Positions 8,136 to 16,437 of a stretch of DNA of 52,975 nt are shown piece by piece. Position 1 is the stretch's first letter. Each line of letters opens with the position of its first letter. The notes beneath the pieces are model-generated. The model was not told where the DNA came from. It did no database searches and saw only the letters and a program-made list of their open reading frames with translations. The position numbers and the translations under genes are program-made. Origin of the DNA: a bacterium (GTDB lineage: Bacteria; JAMCPX01); the NCBI GenBank assembly GCA_021787665.1, contig JAJYLN010000017.1, positions 1 to 52,975 on the forward strand, written 5' to 3'.

Positions 8136-9274
8136 TTGCAGCTAACGAAGCGGCTGTTGCAGAAGGCACTCTCGGCAGAGATGACGGAGCGCCTGGGGTA
8201 TGAGAACTATTCACCCGACGGGCACAGCAGCGGGAATTCCAGCAACGGGACGACCAAGAAAACGATCCTGTCTGATAACGGAGAGGTGGAGATAGAAACA
8301 CCGCGAGACCGGGAAGGCAGCTTTGAGCCGCAGATTATCAAGAAACGGCAGCACCGGTTTGAGGGGTTCGATGACAAGATACTGTCGATGTACTCGCACG
8401 GGATGAGCACGCGGGACATCCAGAACCATCTCAAAGACATCTATGGGGTCGACGTATCAGCGGATCTCATTTCGAGTGTCACGGAAAAGGTCATGGAAGA
8501 TATCAAGGAATGGCAGAGCCGCCCCCTGTCCCGGTTATACCCGGTCGTGTACCTGGATGCAGTACGAGTGAAAGACCGGGATAACGGACATATCATCAAC
8601 AAAGCGGTCTATCTTGCACGGGGCGTCGGGCTGGATGGGCAGAAGGACGTCCTGGGGATGTGGATAGCCCAGACGGAGGGGGCCAAATTCTGGGCCATGA
8701 TATTGACGGAACTGAAGAACCGCGGGGTGGAAGATATCTTTATCATCTGCGTGAATGGTTGAAAGGGATTCAGCGAGACAATAGCGGGTGTTTATCCCCC
8801 AACGCAGGTACAGTTGTGTATCGTGCATAGGAGCCGGAATTCGCTGAAATATGTGTCCTGGAAGGACCGCAAAGCGGTCGTAGAAGCCCTCAAGCCAATC
8901 TATAGTGCCGCCCGACTGCGGGAGCAGCACAAGAAAGCCTGAAGGCATTTTGTGCAGTCTGGGACAGCAAGTAGCCGACGATCGGGGATCTGTGGCGGCG
9001 GAACTGGGACGGGGTGATACCGTTTCTGGCGTACCCTGATTACATCCGGCGTGCTATCTACACGACCAATGCTATAGAGTCGCTGAATCACAGTCTGCGC
9101 AAGATCACGAAAAACCGGGGGTCATTCCCCAGCGACGAGGCAGCCTTAAAACGGTTGTACCTGGGATTACAGAATGCCAAAAAGAAGTGGACGATGCCGA
9201 TCTGGCAATGGAAGGATGCGTTGAATCAGTTTGCGGTTGTTTTTGCGGGCAGATTCCCGCTGGGATTGGAATAA
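8136..9274 (+). pseudogene. IS256-family transposase, multiply disrupted
   Basis: A decayed DDE transposase of the IS256 family. The recognisable part starts near a TTG at 8136 (LTKRLLQKALSAEMTERLGYE); the first ~30-50 codons are missing or scrambled. The first catalytic Asp is intact (VVYLDAVRVK). The second is mutated to Asn (ICVNG instead of VDG) and followed directly by TGA 8760-8762 where Leu is expected. The same frame continues (QLCIVHRSRNSLKYVSWKDRKAV) to a frameshift near 8940. In the new frame a TAG at 8972-8974 interrupts PTIGDLWRRNWDG, after which YTTNAIESLNHSLRK with the catalytic Glu follows to 9274. At least four lesions make it certainly dead. I found no clear terminal inverted repeats at 8041-8110 or 9275-9335. 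Confidence 0.9.
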
Positions 9275-9337
9275 CGATGAAAGCCGTTTACACAGATAAG
9301 CTGACATACTCGGGCCGGGGGGCGACTGAAAATCGCC

Positions 9338-10225
9338 TCAGGTGGCGGGCCGCCTGACAAGGCGGCCCGCCAGACCGAGGGGCAGTTTTATCATCTTCAA
9401 GGCATTCAGCAGGACGAACAGGGAGACGCCGTCCACGAGGTGCAGGAGTATGATGATCAGTCCGAGGACAGGTCGCAGCAGGGGATGCCTCTTGTATAGG
9501 GAAAAGATCCCGCGCATATTGCGGTACTCAATCCAGAAGAACTGTCGTACGAACCCGCGTATCGTCGCGGCCCTGACTATGCTTATCGACATGCGGATGT
9601 AGTTCCTGGTGCCGGTAATCATGTCCAGCTTATTGAACTGATGGACCGTGTAGAGGTTCCAGCAGAAGATCGTCCGTATCGTCATGCCCTGCCGTATATA
9701 ATGGAGGTTGTTTATGATCTCCAGCAGGTAGCCGCTGCTGTCGGGCATGTCGATCTCGAGGAAGTCCTTTTTCCAGAAGGCCCTCTCGCCGCCGAAGTAC
9801 TTTGCGCAGTTCGTCCAGCCCCAGACGGGCGTGTGGTCGCCGGCCCTGTCCAGGACCGTCTGGTCCACCTCTCTGTCGATGACAGGCGATATAAGCGATC
9901 TTATGTTCTCGTGTGTAAGGCCTATCAAGTCCGCATCGAGCGTGACTATGATGCCGTCTCTCGCCTCGGCAATGCCCCTTTTTATTACCCCTGCCTTCCC
10001 GTTCGTTCTGGCCAGGGTTATGACCCTGAGTGCCGGACAGGCGGTCTGGTACGACTGTGCCAGTGCTGTCGTCTTGTCCTGCGAGCCGTCATCTATGACC
10101 AGTATCTCCGCGAATCCGCTGTATGTCGTTGCGACAGTCAGGACCCTGGAGATGTTCTTCTCCTCATTGAACGCCGGAATGATGCATGTCACTACTATTT
10201 TTTCGTCCGGATCGGAATCGCTCAT
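9338..10225 (-). CDS. Glycosyltransferase family 2 protein
   Basis: A 295-residue GT-A glycosyltransferase that would transfer a sugar from a nucleotide donor, probably on the cytoplasmic face of the inner membrane. It has the typical N-terminus VTCIIPAFNEEKNI, the nucleotide-binding acidic motif DDGSQD (45-50) and a DxD-type metal motif LDADLIG (96-102). A conserved central tryptophan-rich region (TPVWGWTNCAKYFGGERAFWKKDFLE) follows. The C-terminal ~60 residues contain a hydrophobic stretch (PVLGLIIILLHLVDGVSLFV) that could anchor it. Start ATG 10225 has GAGG eight bases upstream. The last codons lie inside a perfect 12-bp inverted repeat. It is not close to glucosyl-3-phosphoglycerate synthases by eye; the acceptor is unknown. 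Confidence 0.85.
   Translation of the reverse strand: MSDSDPDEKIVVTCIIPAFNEEKNISRVLTVATTYSGFAEILVIDDGSQDKTTALAQSYQTACPALRVITLARTNGKAGVIKRGIAEARDGIIVTLDADLIGLTHENIRSLISPVIDREVDQTVLDRAGDHTPVWGWTNCAKYFGGERAFWKKDFLEIDMPDSSGYLLEIINNLHYIRQGMTIRTIFCWNLYTVHQFNKLDMITGTRNYIRMSISIVRAATIRGFVRQFFWIEYRNMRGIFSLYKRHPLLRPVLGLIIILLHLVDGVSLFVLLNALKMIKLPLGLAGRLVRRPAT
9343..9372. repeat. Perfect 12-bp inverted repeat overlapping the glycosyltransferase 3' end
   Basis: Arms TGGCGGGCCGCC (9343-9354) and GGCGGCCCGCCA (9361-9372) flank the six-base loop TGACAA. The hairpin overlaps the codons for the C-terminal residues (LAGRLVRRPAT) of the minus-strand glycosyltransferase and separates it from the IS256 remnant. 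There is no T-run on either side, so an intrinsic terminator is possible only in a loose sense. Confidence 0.7.
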
Positions 10226-10319
10226 AGTTATCGCCTCGATGCAAATACAATCAGATTATGACACAGCTTAAGCATGTTTTGCCCAGGTTGTGAAACGATT
10301 TTGGAATCGCATGGCCCGG

Positions 10320-11564
10320 CTATCTGACTTCTTGTGCCGGACCGGCCTCGCCTGCACGGGCGAGGAGGTTGACCGTGTGTACCACCCTGATGCTCAATCC
10401 CTGCTCTGCGATCATGATGCCGATAGCTGCCATACACCCGGGGCAGCCCGTCGCAACGATGGTAGCGCCGGTGGATCGTATGTCTCTAACCTTGTCCCTG
10501 GTTATGGCCGCGGACAGGTCCCGGTGTTTGACGTGGAACGTTCCTCCGAGCCCGCAGCACCTGTCCGGTGCATCCATCTCCACGATCGTGTAGCCGGCTC
10601 TCCGTATCAGGTCTCTTGGCTTTTCCGATACGGACATGCCCCTCTTGAGATGGCAGGGATCATGATACGTGACGGTGCCTTCGGTGCCCTGTGCCTTGCC
10701 GACGGTCCCGGACCCTATCACCTCGGCGATGTCTCTTACCCGTCTGGAGAACGCCTCTGCCCTGCCTATGTCGGCGGGGTCATCGAACAGGAGCGGGTAA
10801 TAGTTTTTTATCATCGATCCGCAGGATCCGCATGCGGTAACAATGAGGTCTGCGTCGTCAAACAAAGACATGACGATCGTCGCAAGCTGTGCCGCTTTTT
10901 TTGTGTTGCCGGTGCTCAGCGCCGGCAGGCCGCAGCACACCTGTTTGCCCGGGATATACGGCTTTTTTCCGGACAGCTCCAAGAGGCTGATGGTGTCGGA
11001 CGCCACTCCGTCATAGACGAAGTCGATGAGGCATCCCAGAAACAGACCGGTCGGCGTTTTTTGTCTGTACGCAGCACGAGCTTGGCCGGAAAACGGCATG
11101 ACCCCGATCTTCGGGACTGTTCGCTTCACCGGCACGCGGTAGAAGGTTCCTGCGGCGGACTCCAGCCGACGGCCCATCGTATGCTCGATCGTTGAGGCGA
11201 TCCGGAAACCCACGGCAGTCTTCGAGAACACCACCTTGCGTAGCACTGCTTCGATCAGCCTGTTGCCAGGCTGATCGATGAGTCGTTCGCGCGCGACGAG
11301 GACAAGAAGGTCTGTCCTCACGTGGTTGGGGCACAAGTCGACACACGCTGTGCACAGGAGACACTGCGAGACGAGTTTTTTTGCCCTCCGCGAGGGCTCG
11401 AGCCTGCCTTCCAGCAATGCCTGTATCAGGGTAATCCTGCCGCGTGGGGACGCGCCTTCTTCCTTGCGCTCGTACATTACCGGACACGCCGGCCTGCACT
11501 TACCGCATTTTACACAAAGTGAATAGTGCTCTTTTGAATGTGCGGATAAACTGAGGAAATCCAT
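10320..11564 (-). CDS. Two-cluster Fe-S protein with CCG domains, GlcF/GlpC-like
   Basis: A 414-residue cytoplasmic electron-transfer subunit of the glycolate oxidase/glycerol-3-phosphate dehydrogenase Fe-S family. Two ferredoxin-type [4Fe-4S] motifs lie at the N-terminus (CVKCGKCRPACP and CLLCTACVDLCP). Two cysteine-rich CCG domains follow: CCGLPALSTGN, with ACGSCGS, and CHLKRGM...CCGLGGTFHVKH, with GCPGC. Family members pass electrons from a flavoprotein to quinone or a partner reductase. No flavoprotein dehydrogenase is adjacent, so its partner must be encoded elsewhere. I choose ATG 11564 over the upstream TTG 11573; neither has a clear Shine-Dalgarno sequence. The exact substrate (glycolate, lactate, glycerol-3-phosphate) cannot be read from the sequence. 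Confidence 0.85.
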   Translation of the reverse strand: MDFLSLSAHSKEHYSLCVKCGKCRPACPVMYERKEEGASPRGRITLIQALLEGRLEPSRRAKKLVSQCLLCTACVDLCPNHVRTDLLVLVARERLIDQPGNRLIEAVLRKVVFSKTAVGFRIASTIEHTMGRRLESAAGTFYRVPVKRTVPKIGVMPFSGQARAAYRQKTPTGLFLGCLIDFVYDGVASDTISLLELSGKKPYIPGKQVCCGLPALSTGNTKKAAQLATIVMSLFDDADLIVTACGSCGSMIKNYYPLLFDDPADIGRAEAFSRRVRDIAEVIGSGTVGKAQGTEGTVTYHDPCHLKRGMSVSEKPRDLIRRAGYTIVEMDAPDRCCGLGGTFHVKHRDLSAAITRDKVRDIRSTGATIVATGCPGCMAAIGIMIAEQGLSIRVVHTVNLLARAGEAGPAQEVR

Positions 11565-11682
11565 TGTTATCAATCAAAGGTGCGCAAAAGATGCAACAGT
11601 TCAGAATCGCAAACCTATCGCTCTGCTTACAAACTCTTTGTTAATCTATAACACAAACCCCCTTGCTGACACCGGGGACGTG

Positions 11683-11708
11683 TGCTCCGCTATTCCCATA
11701 ACGGAGCA
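11683..11708 (-). terminator. Hairpin with GGGA tetraloop downstream of the RRM gene
   Basis: On the minus strand an 11-bp stem with one G-U wobble (TGCTCCGTTAT / ATAGCGGAGCA) encloses the loop GGGA, a GNRA-type tetraloop. It lies 22 bases after the stop of the RRM-protein gene. No U-run follows, so it may act as an mRNA 3' stabiliser or attenuator rather than a canonical intrinsic terminator. Confidence 0.5.
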
Positions 11709-11729
11709 GGATTGCAGCATGAAGTCCTC

Positions 11730-12035
11730 TCAGTATTTCCTATCGTCCTCCGACCTCGATCCGCCTCTTCGCGGCCTGTCTTCTCTCTTCTCCAAAGGTT
11801 TTGCCTCGGCGACTCTGATATTCCTGCCTTTGAAGTCGGTACCGTTGTACTGCTCGATAGCCTTCTTAGCATCGTCGTCGTTTGTCATCTCGACAAACCC
11901 AAACCCTTTCGAATGGTCTGAGTACTTGTCCTTGATGATTGAAACACTCTGGACCGTGCCTACTTTCTCGAACAAACCCTTTAAGTCCTCTTCCGTTGCT
12001 GTGAACGAGAGGTTGCCTACATACAGTTTTAACAT
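11730..12035 (-). CDS. Small RNA-binding protein with one RRM domain
   Basis: A 101-residue single-RRM protein of the bacterial glycine-rich/cold-inducible RNA-binding type. RNP2 is LYVGNL (4-9) and RNP1 is KGFGFVEM (43-50), both with the aromatic residues that stack on RNA. The RRM is followed by a short basic, disordered tail (EKREDRPRRGGSRSEDDRKY). The ribosome binding site AAGGAGG precedes ATG 12035 by six bases, so expression is probably high. In bacteria these proteins bind single-stranded RNA and are thought to act as RNA chaperones at low temperature. The short intergenic regions on both sides suggest it could be read from the acyl-CoA synthetase promoter, but the strong ribosome site and 3' hairpin suggest separate regulation. 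Confidence 0.93.
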   Translation of the reverse strand: MLKLYVGNLSFTATEEDLKGLFEKVGTVQSVSIIKDKYSDHSKGFGFVEMTNDDDAKKAIEQYNGTDFKGRNIRVAEAKPLEKREDRPRRGGSRSEDDRKY

Positions 12036-12092
12036 CTTTTTCCTCCTTATGTTTAACGTATGGCTTATTTCAGGAAATTAATCAATCTATTA

Positions 12093-14030
12093 TTACATGG
12101 CCCTTTCAATAACGTCCAGAGAGGAGAGGTTCTCGATGGAAGATGTATCTGCGATCTCCTTGCCAAGGTACTTTGCCTTTATGAACCTTCTCAGGATCTT
12201 TGCATTGCGGGTCCTGGGAAGCTCCGTGACGAACTTTACTGTCTTCGGGGTGGTCGATTTCCCGAGCGCCGATGCCACGAGGCCTATCAGATTCTGCCGA
12301 AGCGCGTCGGAAGGACCGTAGCCGGGTTTCAGTACAGCGAAGCATACCAGGACCTCGCCCTTGAGTTCGTCTGGTACACCGATGGCGGCGGCCTCTGTTA
12401 CTGCCCTGTGTGAGACCAGGACCGACTCTACTTCTGCAGGTCCCACGCGCTTACCCGCTATTTTTATGGTATCGTCCGATCTCCCGTGCAGGAACCAGTA
12501 GCCGTCTTTATCTACCGAAGCCCAGTCACCGTGGACCCATGTATGCTCCCATCTGCTCCAATAGGTCTCGACGTAGCGCTGCGGGTCTTTCCATACCCCG
12601 CGCGTCATGCTGGGCCACGGCTTCTTGCACACGAGCTCGCCGACCGCGTTCCTGACCGGCTTAGCGTTGTCGTCGAACACATCGATGTCCATGCCGAGCG
12701 CCGGGCCTCCCAGCGAGCAAGGTTTCAATGGTTTGACCGGGTGTACGGAGAGGAAACATGCGCCAACCTCTGTGCCCCCTGACAGGTTTATGATGGGACA
12801 CCGCTCTTTGCCAACCTGCCTGTAGAGCCACATCCACGGGTCCGGGTTCCACGGCTCTCCGGTGGAACCGAACATGCGCAAGCTGCTGAGGTCGTGTGAG
12901 CCGGGCCATTGGTCTCCGCTGCGCATCAGTGCCCGCACCGCAGTCGGCGATATGCCGAGGATGGAAATCCTATGCGCCTCAACCATTTCCCACAATCTGT
13001 CGGGCTTCGGCCAGTCCGGCGCTCCTTCATAAAAGAACAGGGTGCCGCCCATGGCGAGTCCGCCCACGACCTCCCACGGCCCCATAATCCATCCCATATC
13101 CGTAACCCAGAACAGAATGTCCTGGTCTTTGAGGTCCGTCTGGAAAGCAACCTCTTCTGCCTGCTTGATAAGAAAGCCAGCGTGGACGTGGACGGCGCCT
13201 TTTGGCCTGCCGGTAGTGCCGGATGTATAGATCACCATCCACGGCGTCTCGGACGAGAGCTTTTCTGTCGGCGAGACAGGAGGCTTATCTTTTATGAAAC
13301 TGTCCCAGGAAATGTCCCTGCCCTCGCTCCAGGGTATGTCGACGCCGAGCCTTTTGAAGACCACGACATGCTGTACCGATGGGCTTATTGCAACGGCTGC
13401 GTCCGCAGTCTTTTTCATATCAACGATAGTACCCTTTCTATAAAAACCATCCACCGTAAAAAGAACCTTTGCCGATGCATCGTTGAGTCTCGACGCTATC
13501 GCTTCCGGGCCGTAGCCGGAGAAGACGGGTGTGAATATCGCCCCTATCTTTGCTATGGCAAGCAGGCCGACTGCCGTCTCCGGTAGCATGGGCATGAATA
13601 CGGCCACGGCATCGCCCTTTTTTATACCGAAGTCCCGCAGGCCCTGTGCGACGCGGCTTACCTGCTGGTAGAGGTCGAGATAGGTCATCTGCCGTACCTG
13701 TCCGTCCTCTCCCTCCCATATGATGGCTGTCTTGTGTCTCCTGAAAGTATTCGTGTGTCTGTCGACGCAGTTGTGTGTGATGTTGATCCTGCCCCCGGAA
13801 AACCAGCGTGGCCATTCGATGCCTTTTTGGGTATCGAGGATCTTTTTGTAGGGTGTGAACCATTCAATTCCGAGGAAGTCGTTTACGGCTTCCCAGAACC
13901 ATGCGATATTATGCTGTGAACGCTTAACCAGTGAATCGAAATCCTTAATCCTGTTCTCACGCATGAATGCCGTAACATTGCTGCTCTCAACCGTCTGATT
14001 AAAGCCCTTCCAGTAAAACCTTTTCGTCAA
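12093..14030 (-). CDS. Acetyl-CoA synthetase-like AMP-forming acyl-CoA synthetase
   Basis: An adenylate-forming enzyme that activates a short-chain acid with ATP and CoA. The 645 residues match acetyl/propionyl-CoA synthetases in length. It has an N-terminal ACAS-type segment (WKGFNQTVESSNVTAFM), the P-loop YTSGTTGRPKGAVH and the active-site region NLSGGTEVGACFLS. The adenine-binding and hinge region is WVHGDWASVDKDGYWFLHGRSDD, and the C-terminal catalytic lysine context is PRTRNAKILRR, where protein acetylation commonly controls such enzymes. The start is TTG 14030 with AGGAG nine bases upstream; no ATG is better placed. Acetate versus a slightly longer or branched acid cannot be decided here. 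Confidence 0.88.
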   Translation of the reverse strand: MTKRFYWKGFNQTVESSNVTAFMRENRIKDFDSLVKRSQHNIAWFWEAVNDFLGIEWFTPYKKILDTQKGIEWPRWFSGGRINITHNCVDRHTNTFRRHKTAIIWEGEDGQVRQMTYLDLYQQVSRVAQGLRDFGIKKGDAVAVFMPMLPETAVGLLAIAKIGAIFTPVFSGYGPEAIASRLNDASAKVLFTVDGFYRKGTIVDMKKTADAAVAISPSVQHVVVFKRLGVDIPWSEGRDISWDSFIKDKPPVSPTEKLSSETPWMVIYTSGTTGRPKGAVHVHAGFLIKQAEEVAFQTDLKDQDILFWVTDMGWIMGPWEVVGGLAMGGTLFFYEGAPDWPKPDRLWEMVEAHRISILGISPTAVRALMRSGDQWPGSHDLSSLRMFGSTGEPWNPDPWMWLYRQVGKERCPIINLSGGTEVGACFLSVHPVKPLKPCSLGGPALGMDIDVFDDNAKPVRNAVGELVCKKPWPSMTRGVWKDPQRYVETYWSRWEHTWVHGDWASVDKDGYWFLHGRSDDTIKIAGKRVGPAEVESVLVSHRAVTEAAAIGVPDELKGEVLVCFAVLKPGYGPSDALRQNLIGLVASALGKSTTPKTVKFVTELPRTRNAKILRRFIKAKYLGKEIADTSSIENLSSLDVIERAM

Positions 14031-14062
14031 GTATCTGTTCTCCTATGGGTCATAGTTTATAC

Positions 14063-14091
14063 GTAGTAGTACCGAATTTTATAAATGTCAA
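14063..14091 (-). promoter_or_regulatory. Candidate sigma-70 promoter for the acetyl-CoA synthetase-like gene
   Basis: Minus strand TTGACA (14086-14091) lies 17 bp from TACTAC (14063-14068), leaving a leader of ~25-30 bases before TTG 14030 and its AGGAG site. The -35 is perfect; the -10 is poor. Confidence 0.4.
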
Positions 14092-14114
14092 ATGAAGCTA
14101 TCGTATGTAGGCGC

Positions 14115-14861
14115 CTATCGGGTCAATTCCAGTGACTGGCCGGGTTGCAGCACCACGATCCTGTCCTGCATGCCTGCGTCTATCGCAGCACGTTTCAATC
14201 TGTTGAGCGGCTCCGAGAGCGGCTCCAGCGATAGCCTGAACGTGCCCCAGTGTATGGGAACCATTGCCTTCGCTCCCAGGTGCCGCATCGCCCGGACGCT
14301 GTCCTCCGGCGTCATGTGGGACCCGAATACTGCCCATGGACGGTAAGCCCCGATGGGCAGAAGCGCGAGGTCCAGACGGAACATGGCACCGATCTCCTTG
14401 AACCCTTCGAACCACCCGGTGTCACCCGCGAAGTAGATCTGCCTGCCGCCGTCTATCACGTACCCCTGATAGAGGCTCTTGACGAAAGGGTTCCTTCCCT
14501 GGAAATGGTTCGCAGGTACGACCACGACCCTTATGCCATGGACGGTGGTTTGCTCCCACCACGACATGACCCTGACATCCTTGAATCCATAGCGCGTGAA
14601 ATATCTGCTCAGACCTTCAGGGACAATGACGACGGCACTCCGTGATAACCTCCGTACGGTGGGCATGTCGAGATGGTCGTAGTGTCCGTGAGATACGAGG
14701 ACAAGGTTGACAGACTCGATCTGCTCCCGGGAAAGTCCCGGTTTGCTCCGTCTCCTGATAGTCCATAGGCGGTTGCTGAGATTAGGGTCGGTCAGTATGC
14801 TCGCCTTTCCCATGTTCAGGAAGACCGTGGAATGGCCCCCGTATACGACTTCCGCTTTCAT
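14115..14861 (-). CDS. Metallo-beta-lactamase-fold hydrolase, UlaG/NAPE-PLD-like
   Basis: A 248-residue metal-dependent hydrolase. It has the hallmark HGHYDH motif (HxHxDH), an upstream loop GGHSTVFLNMGKASILTDP (Asp metal ligand region), FAGDTGWFEGF (bridging Asp) and a final metal His in MVPIHWGTF. This pattern matches the L-ascorbate-6-phosphate lactonase/NAPE-phospholipase D-like branch, which hydrolyses phosphodiester or lactone bonds; the substrate is unknown. There is no signal peptide, so it should be cytoplasmic. It lies downstream of eno with an 83-base gap and could be co-transcribed. Start ATG 14861 is preceded by AGG at six bases. Confidence 0.85.
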   Translation of the reverse strand: MKAEVVYGGHSTVFLNMGKASILTDPNLSNRLWTIRRRSKPGLSREQIESVNLVLVSHGHYDHLDMPTVRRLSRSAVVIVPEGLSRYFTRYGFKDVRVMSWWEQTTVHGIRVVVVPANHFQGRNPFVKSLYQGYVIDGGRQIYFAGDTGWFEGFKEIGAMFRLDLALLPIGAYRPWAVFGSHMTPEDSVRAMRHLGAKAMVPIHWGTFRLSLEPLSEPLNRLKRAAIDAGMQDRIVVLQPGQSLELTR

Positions 14862-14944
14862 AGTACCTGGAGGAATGAGTCTTTTTCTCCGGCAACTACC
14901 GTTCAGTTTTTACCCAAAACTTGAAAGGGGACACGACGGAAAGA

Positions 14945-16228
14945 TTACCGTATGCTGACGAACGCATCTTTGCCGGGATATACGGCCCCTTCAGCAAACT
15001 CGTACTCGATCTCGAGCAGCCTGTTGTACTTTGCGACCCGCTCTCCCCGTGCCGGCGCGCCCGCTTTGATAAAGCCGGCGTTGGTACCGACGGCAAGGTC
15101 GGCTATCGTAGTGTCATCCGTTTCCCCGGAGCGGTGCGAGATTACGGCGGTCCAGCCATGGGACCTTACCATCCGTATTGCCTCCATGGTCTCGGTGAGC
15201 GTGCCTATCTGGTTGAGCTTGATCAGTACCGAGTTTGCCCCGTGTAAGGTGATGAGTTTTTTGATGTACTTTGTGTTGGTGACCGTGACGTCATCCGCAA
15301 CAAGCTGGACCCTGGAGCCGAGCCTCTTGCTCAACTGTACCCAGCCGTCCCAGTCGTCTTCGGCAAGTCCGTCCTCGATACTGATAAGCGGATACGCCCG
15401 TGCAAGTTTCTCGTACAGATCGATCATCTGGTCGGACGTGAGCGTTCTTCCATCGTCCTTTAACGTGTACTTGCCATTGGTGTAAAATTCGCTTGCAGCA
15501 GGGTCGATCGCAAGATAGATGTCCTTCCCGGGCTTGTGGCCGGCCTGCTCTATGGCCTGGACAAGCAGGGCCAAAGGCTCTTCGTTGCTTTTCAGGCTGG
15601 GTGCAAAGCCTCCCTCGTCGCCAATGGAGGCCGTAAGGGACCTTTTCTTGAGGATAGCCTTCAGCGTGTGGTACACTTCTACGGATGACCGCAGAGCTTC
15701 TTTAAACGAGGGCATGCCGGCCGGTACTATCATGTATTCCTGAAAATCCACGTTCGTGTCCGCGTGCTTGCCGCCGTTCAGCACATTGAGCATCGGCACG
15801 GGAAGTACCGGGGTGTCTACACCGCCGATGTATTTATAAAGAGGCATGTTCAGCGACTTTGCTGCCGCGTGTGCGGCCCCGAGCGAGACAGCGAGCAGGG
15901 CATTTGCACCGAGCCTTGATTTTGTCGCCGTGCCGTCAAGCTCGATGAGTTTTTCGTCGATGGACCTCTGATCAAACGGGTCTACCCCTTTCATCACTGG
16001 TTTTATGGTAGTGAGGATGTTGTCGATTACTTTTAAAACACCTTTGCCCTGAAAACGCTTTTTGTCGCCATCTCTGAGTTCCAGGGCTTCCCTCTCTCCT
16101 GTCGAGGCACCCGACGGTGTCTTTGCCGTAGCAAATACGCCGTTATCGAGTTTTACCGTAACCTCGACGGTCGGATTGCCCCTTGAATCGAGAATCTCCA
16201 GTGCCAAAATATCTGCTATCTTTACCAT
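14945..16228 (-). CDS. eno: Enolase (phosphopyruvate hydratase)
   Basis: Glycolytic and gluconeogenic enzyme interconverting 2-phosphoglycerate and phosphoenolpyruvate. The 427 residues are the standard length. Visible family signatures are ILDSRGNPTVEV at the N-terminus, GASTGEREALELRD (mobile loop), IGDEGGFAPS, SIEDGLAEDDWDGW (Mg ligands), LIKLNQIGTLTETMEAI and the C-terminal SHRSGETDDTTIADLAVG with the substrate-binding His/Arg/Ser. The ribosome site GGAGG precedes ATG 16228 by about six bases. No lesion is visible. The 200-base upstream gap separates it from the divergently transcribed PHP-domain gene. Confidence 0.98.
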   Translation of the reverse strand: MVKIADILALEILDSRGNPTVEVTVKLDNGVFATAKTPSGASTGEREALELRDGDKKRFQGKGVLKVIDNILTTIKPVMKGVDPFDQRSIDEKLIELDGTATKSRLGANALLAVSLGAAHAAAKSLNMPLYKYIGGVDTPVLPVPMLNVLNGGKHADTNVDFQEYMIVPAGMPSFKEALRSSVEVYHTLKAILKKRSLTASIGDEGGFAPSLKSNEEPLALLVQAIEQAGHKPGKDIYLAIDPAASEFYTNGKYTLKDDGRTLTSDQMIDLYEKLARAYPLISIEDGLAEDDWDGWVQLSKRLGSRVQLVADDVTVTNTKYIKKLITLHGANSVLIKLNQIGTLTETMEAIRMVRSHGWTAVISHRSGETDDTTIADLAVGTNAGFIKAGAPARGERVAKYNRLLEIEYEFAEGAVYPGKDAFVSIR

Positions 16229-16407
16229 GCAAGCCTCCTCTCATCCATGTAATGTCATACTTGAAAACGGAAGGTCCCCCAGATATAGATCGGTTTTGCT
16301 GTAAGCCGAACTGAATGGAAACTTCCGATACATAGGGTTAGCAGTGTTTTTAGAAAAATTCTACAACTATTTTCAAGGACAAGTTTTTAGAGCATAATAG
16401 AGGATAG

Positions 16408-16437
16408 TTGACAGCCAGCGCTCCTTAGCGGTATATG
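16408..16437 (+). promoter_or_regulatory. Candidate promoter whose -10 overlaps the PHP gene start (possible leaderless mRNA)
   Basis: TTGACA (16408-16413), 18-bp spacer, TATATG (16432-16437). The -10 contains the first ATG (16435), and the expected transcription start is at about 16444, exactly where a second in-frame ATG lies. No Shine-Dalgarno sequence precedes either ATG. The rest of the 16229-16434 gap shows nothing further that I recognise. Confidence 0.45.

Noticed and set aside
8760-8762. TGA in the IS256 frame as a selenocysteine codon
   Set aside because: The expected residue is Leu, the neighbouring catalytic Asp is mutated, and further stops and a frameshift follow.
9641-11195. 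Plus-strand frames across the glycosyltransferase and Fe-S protein genes
   Set aside because: Antisense shadows; the minus-strand proteins have full sets of motifs.
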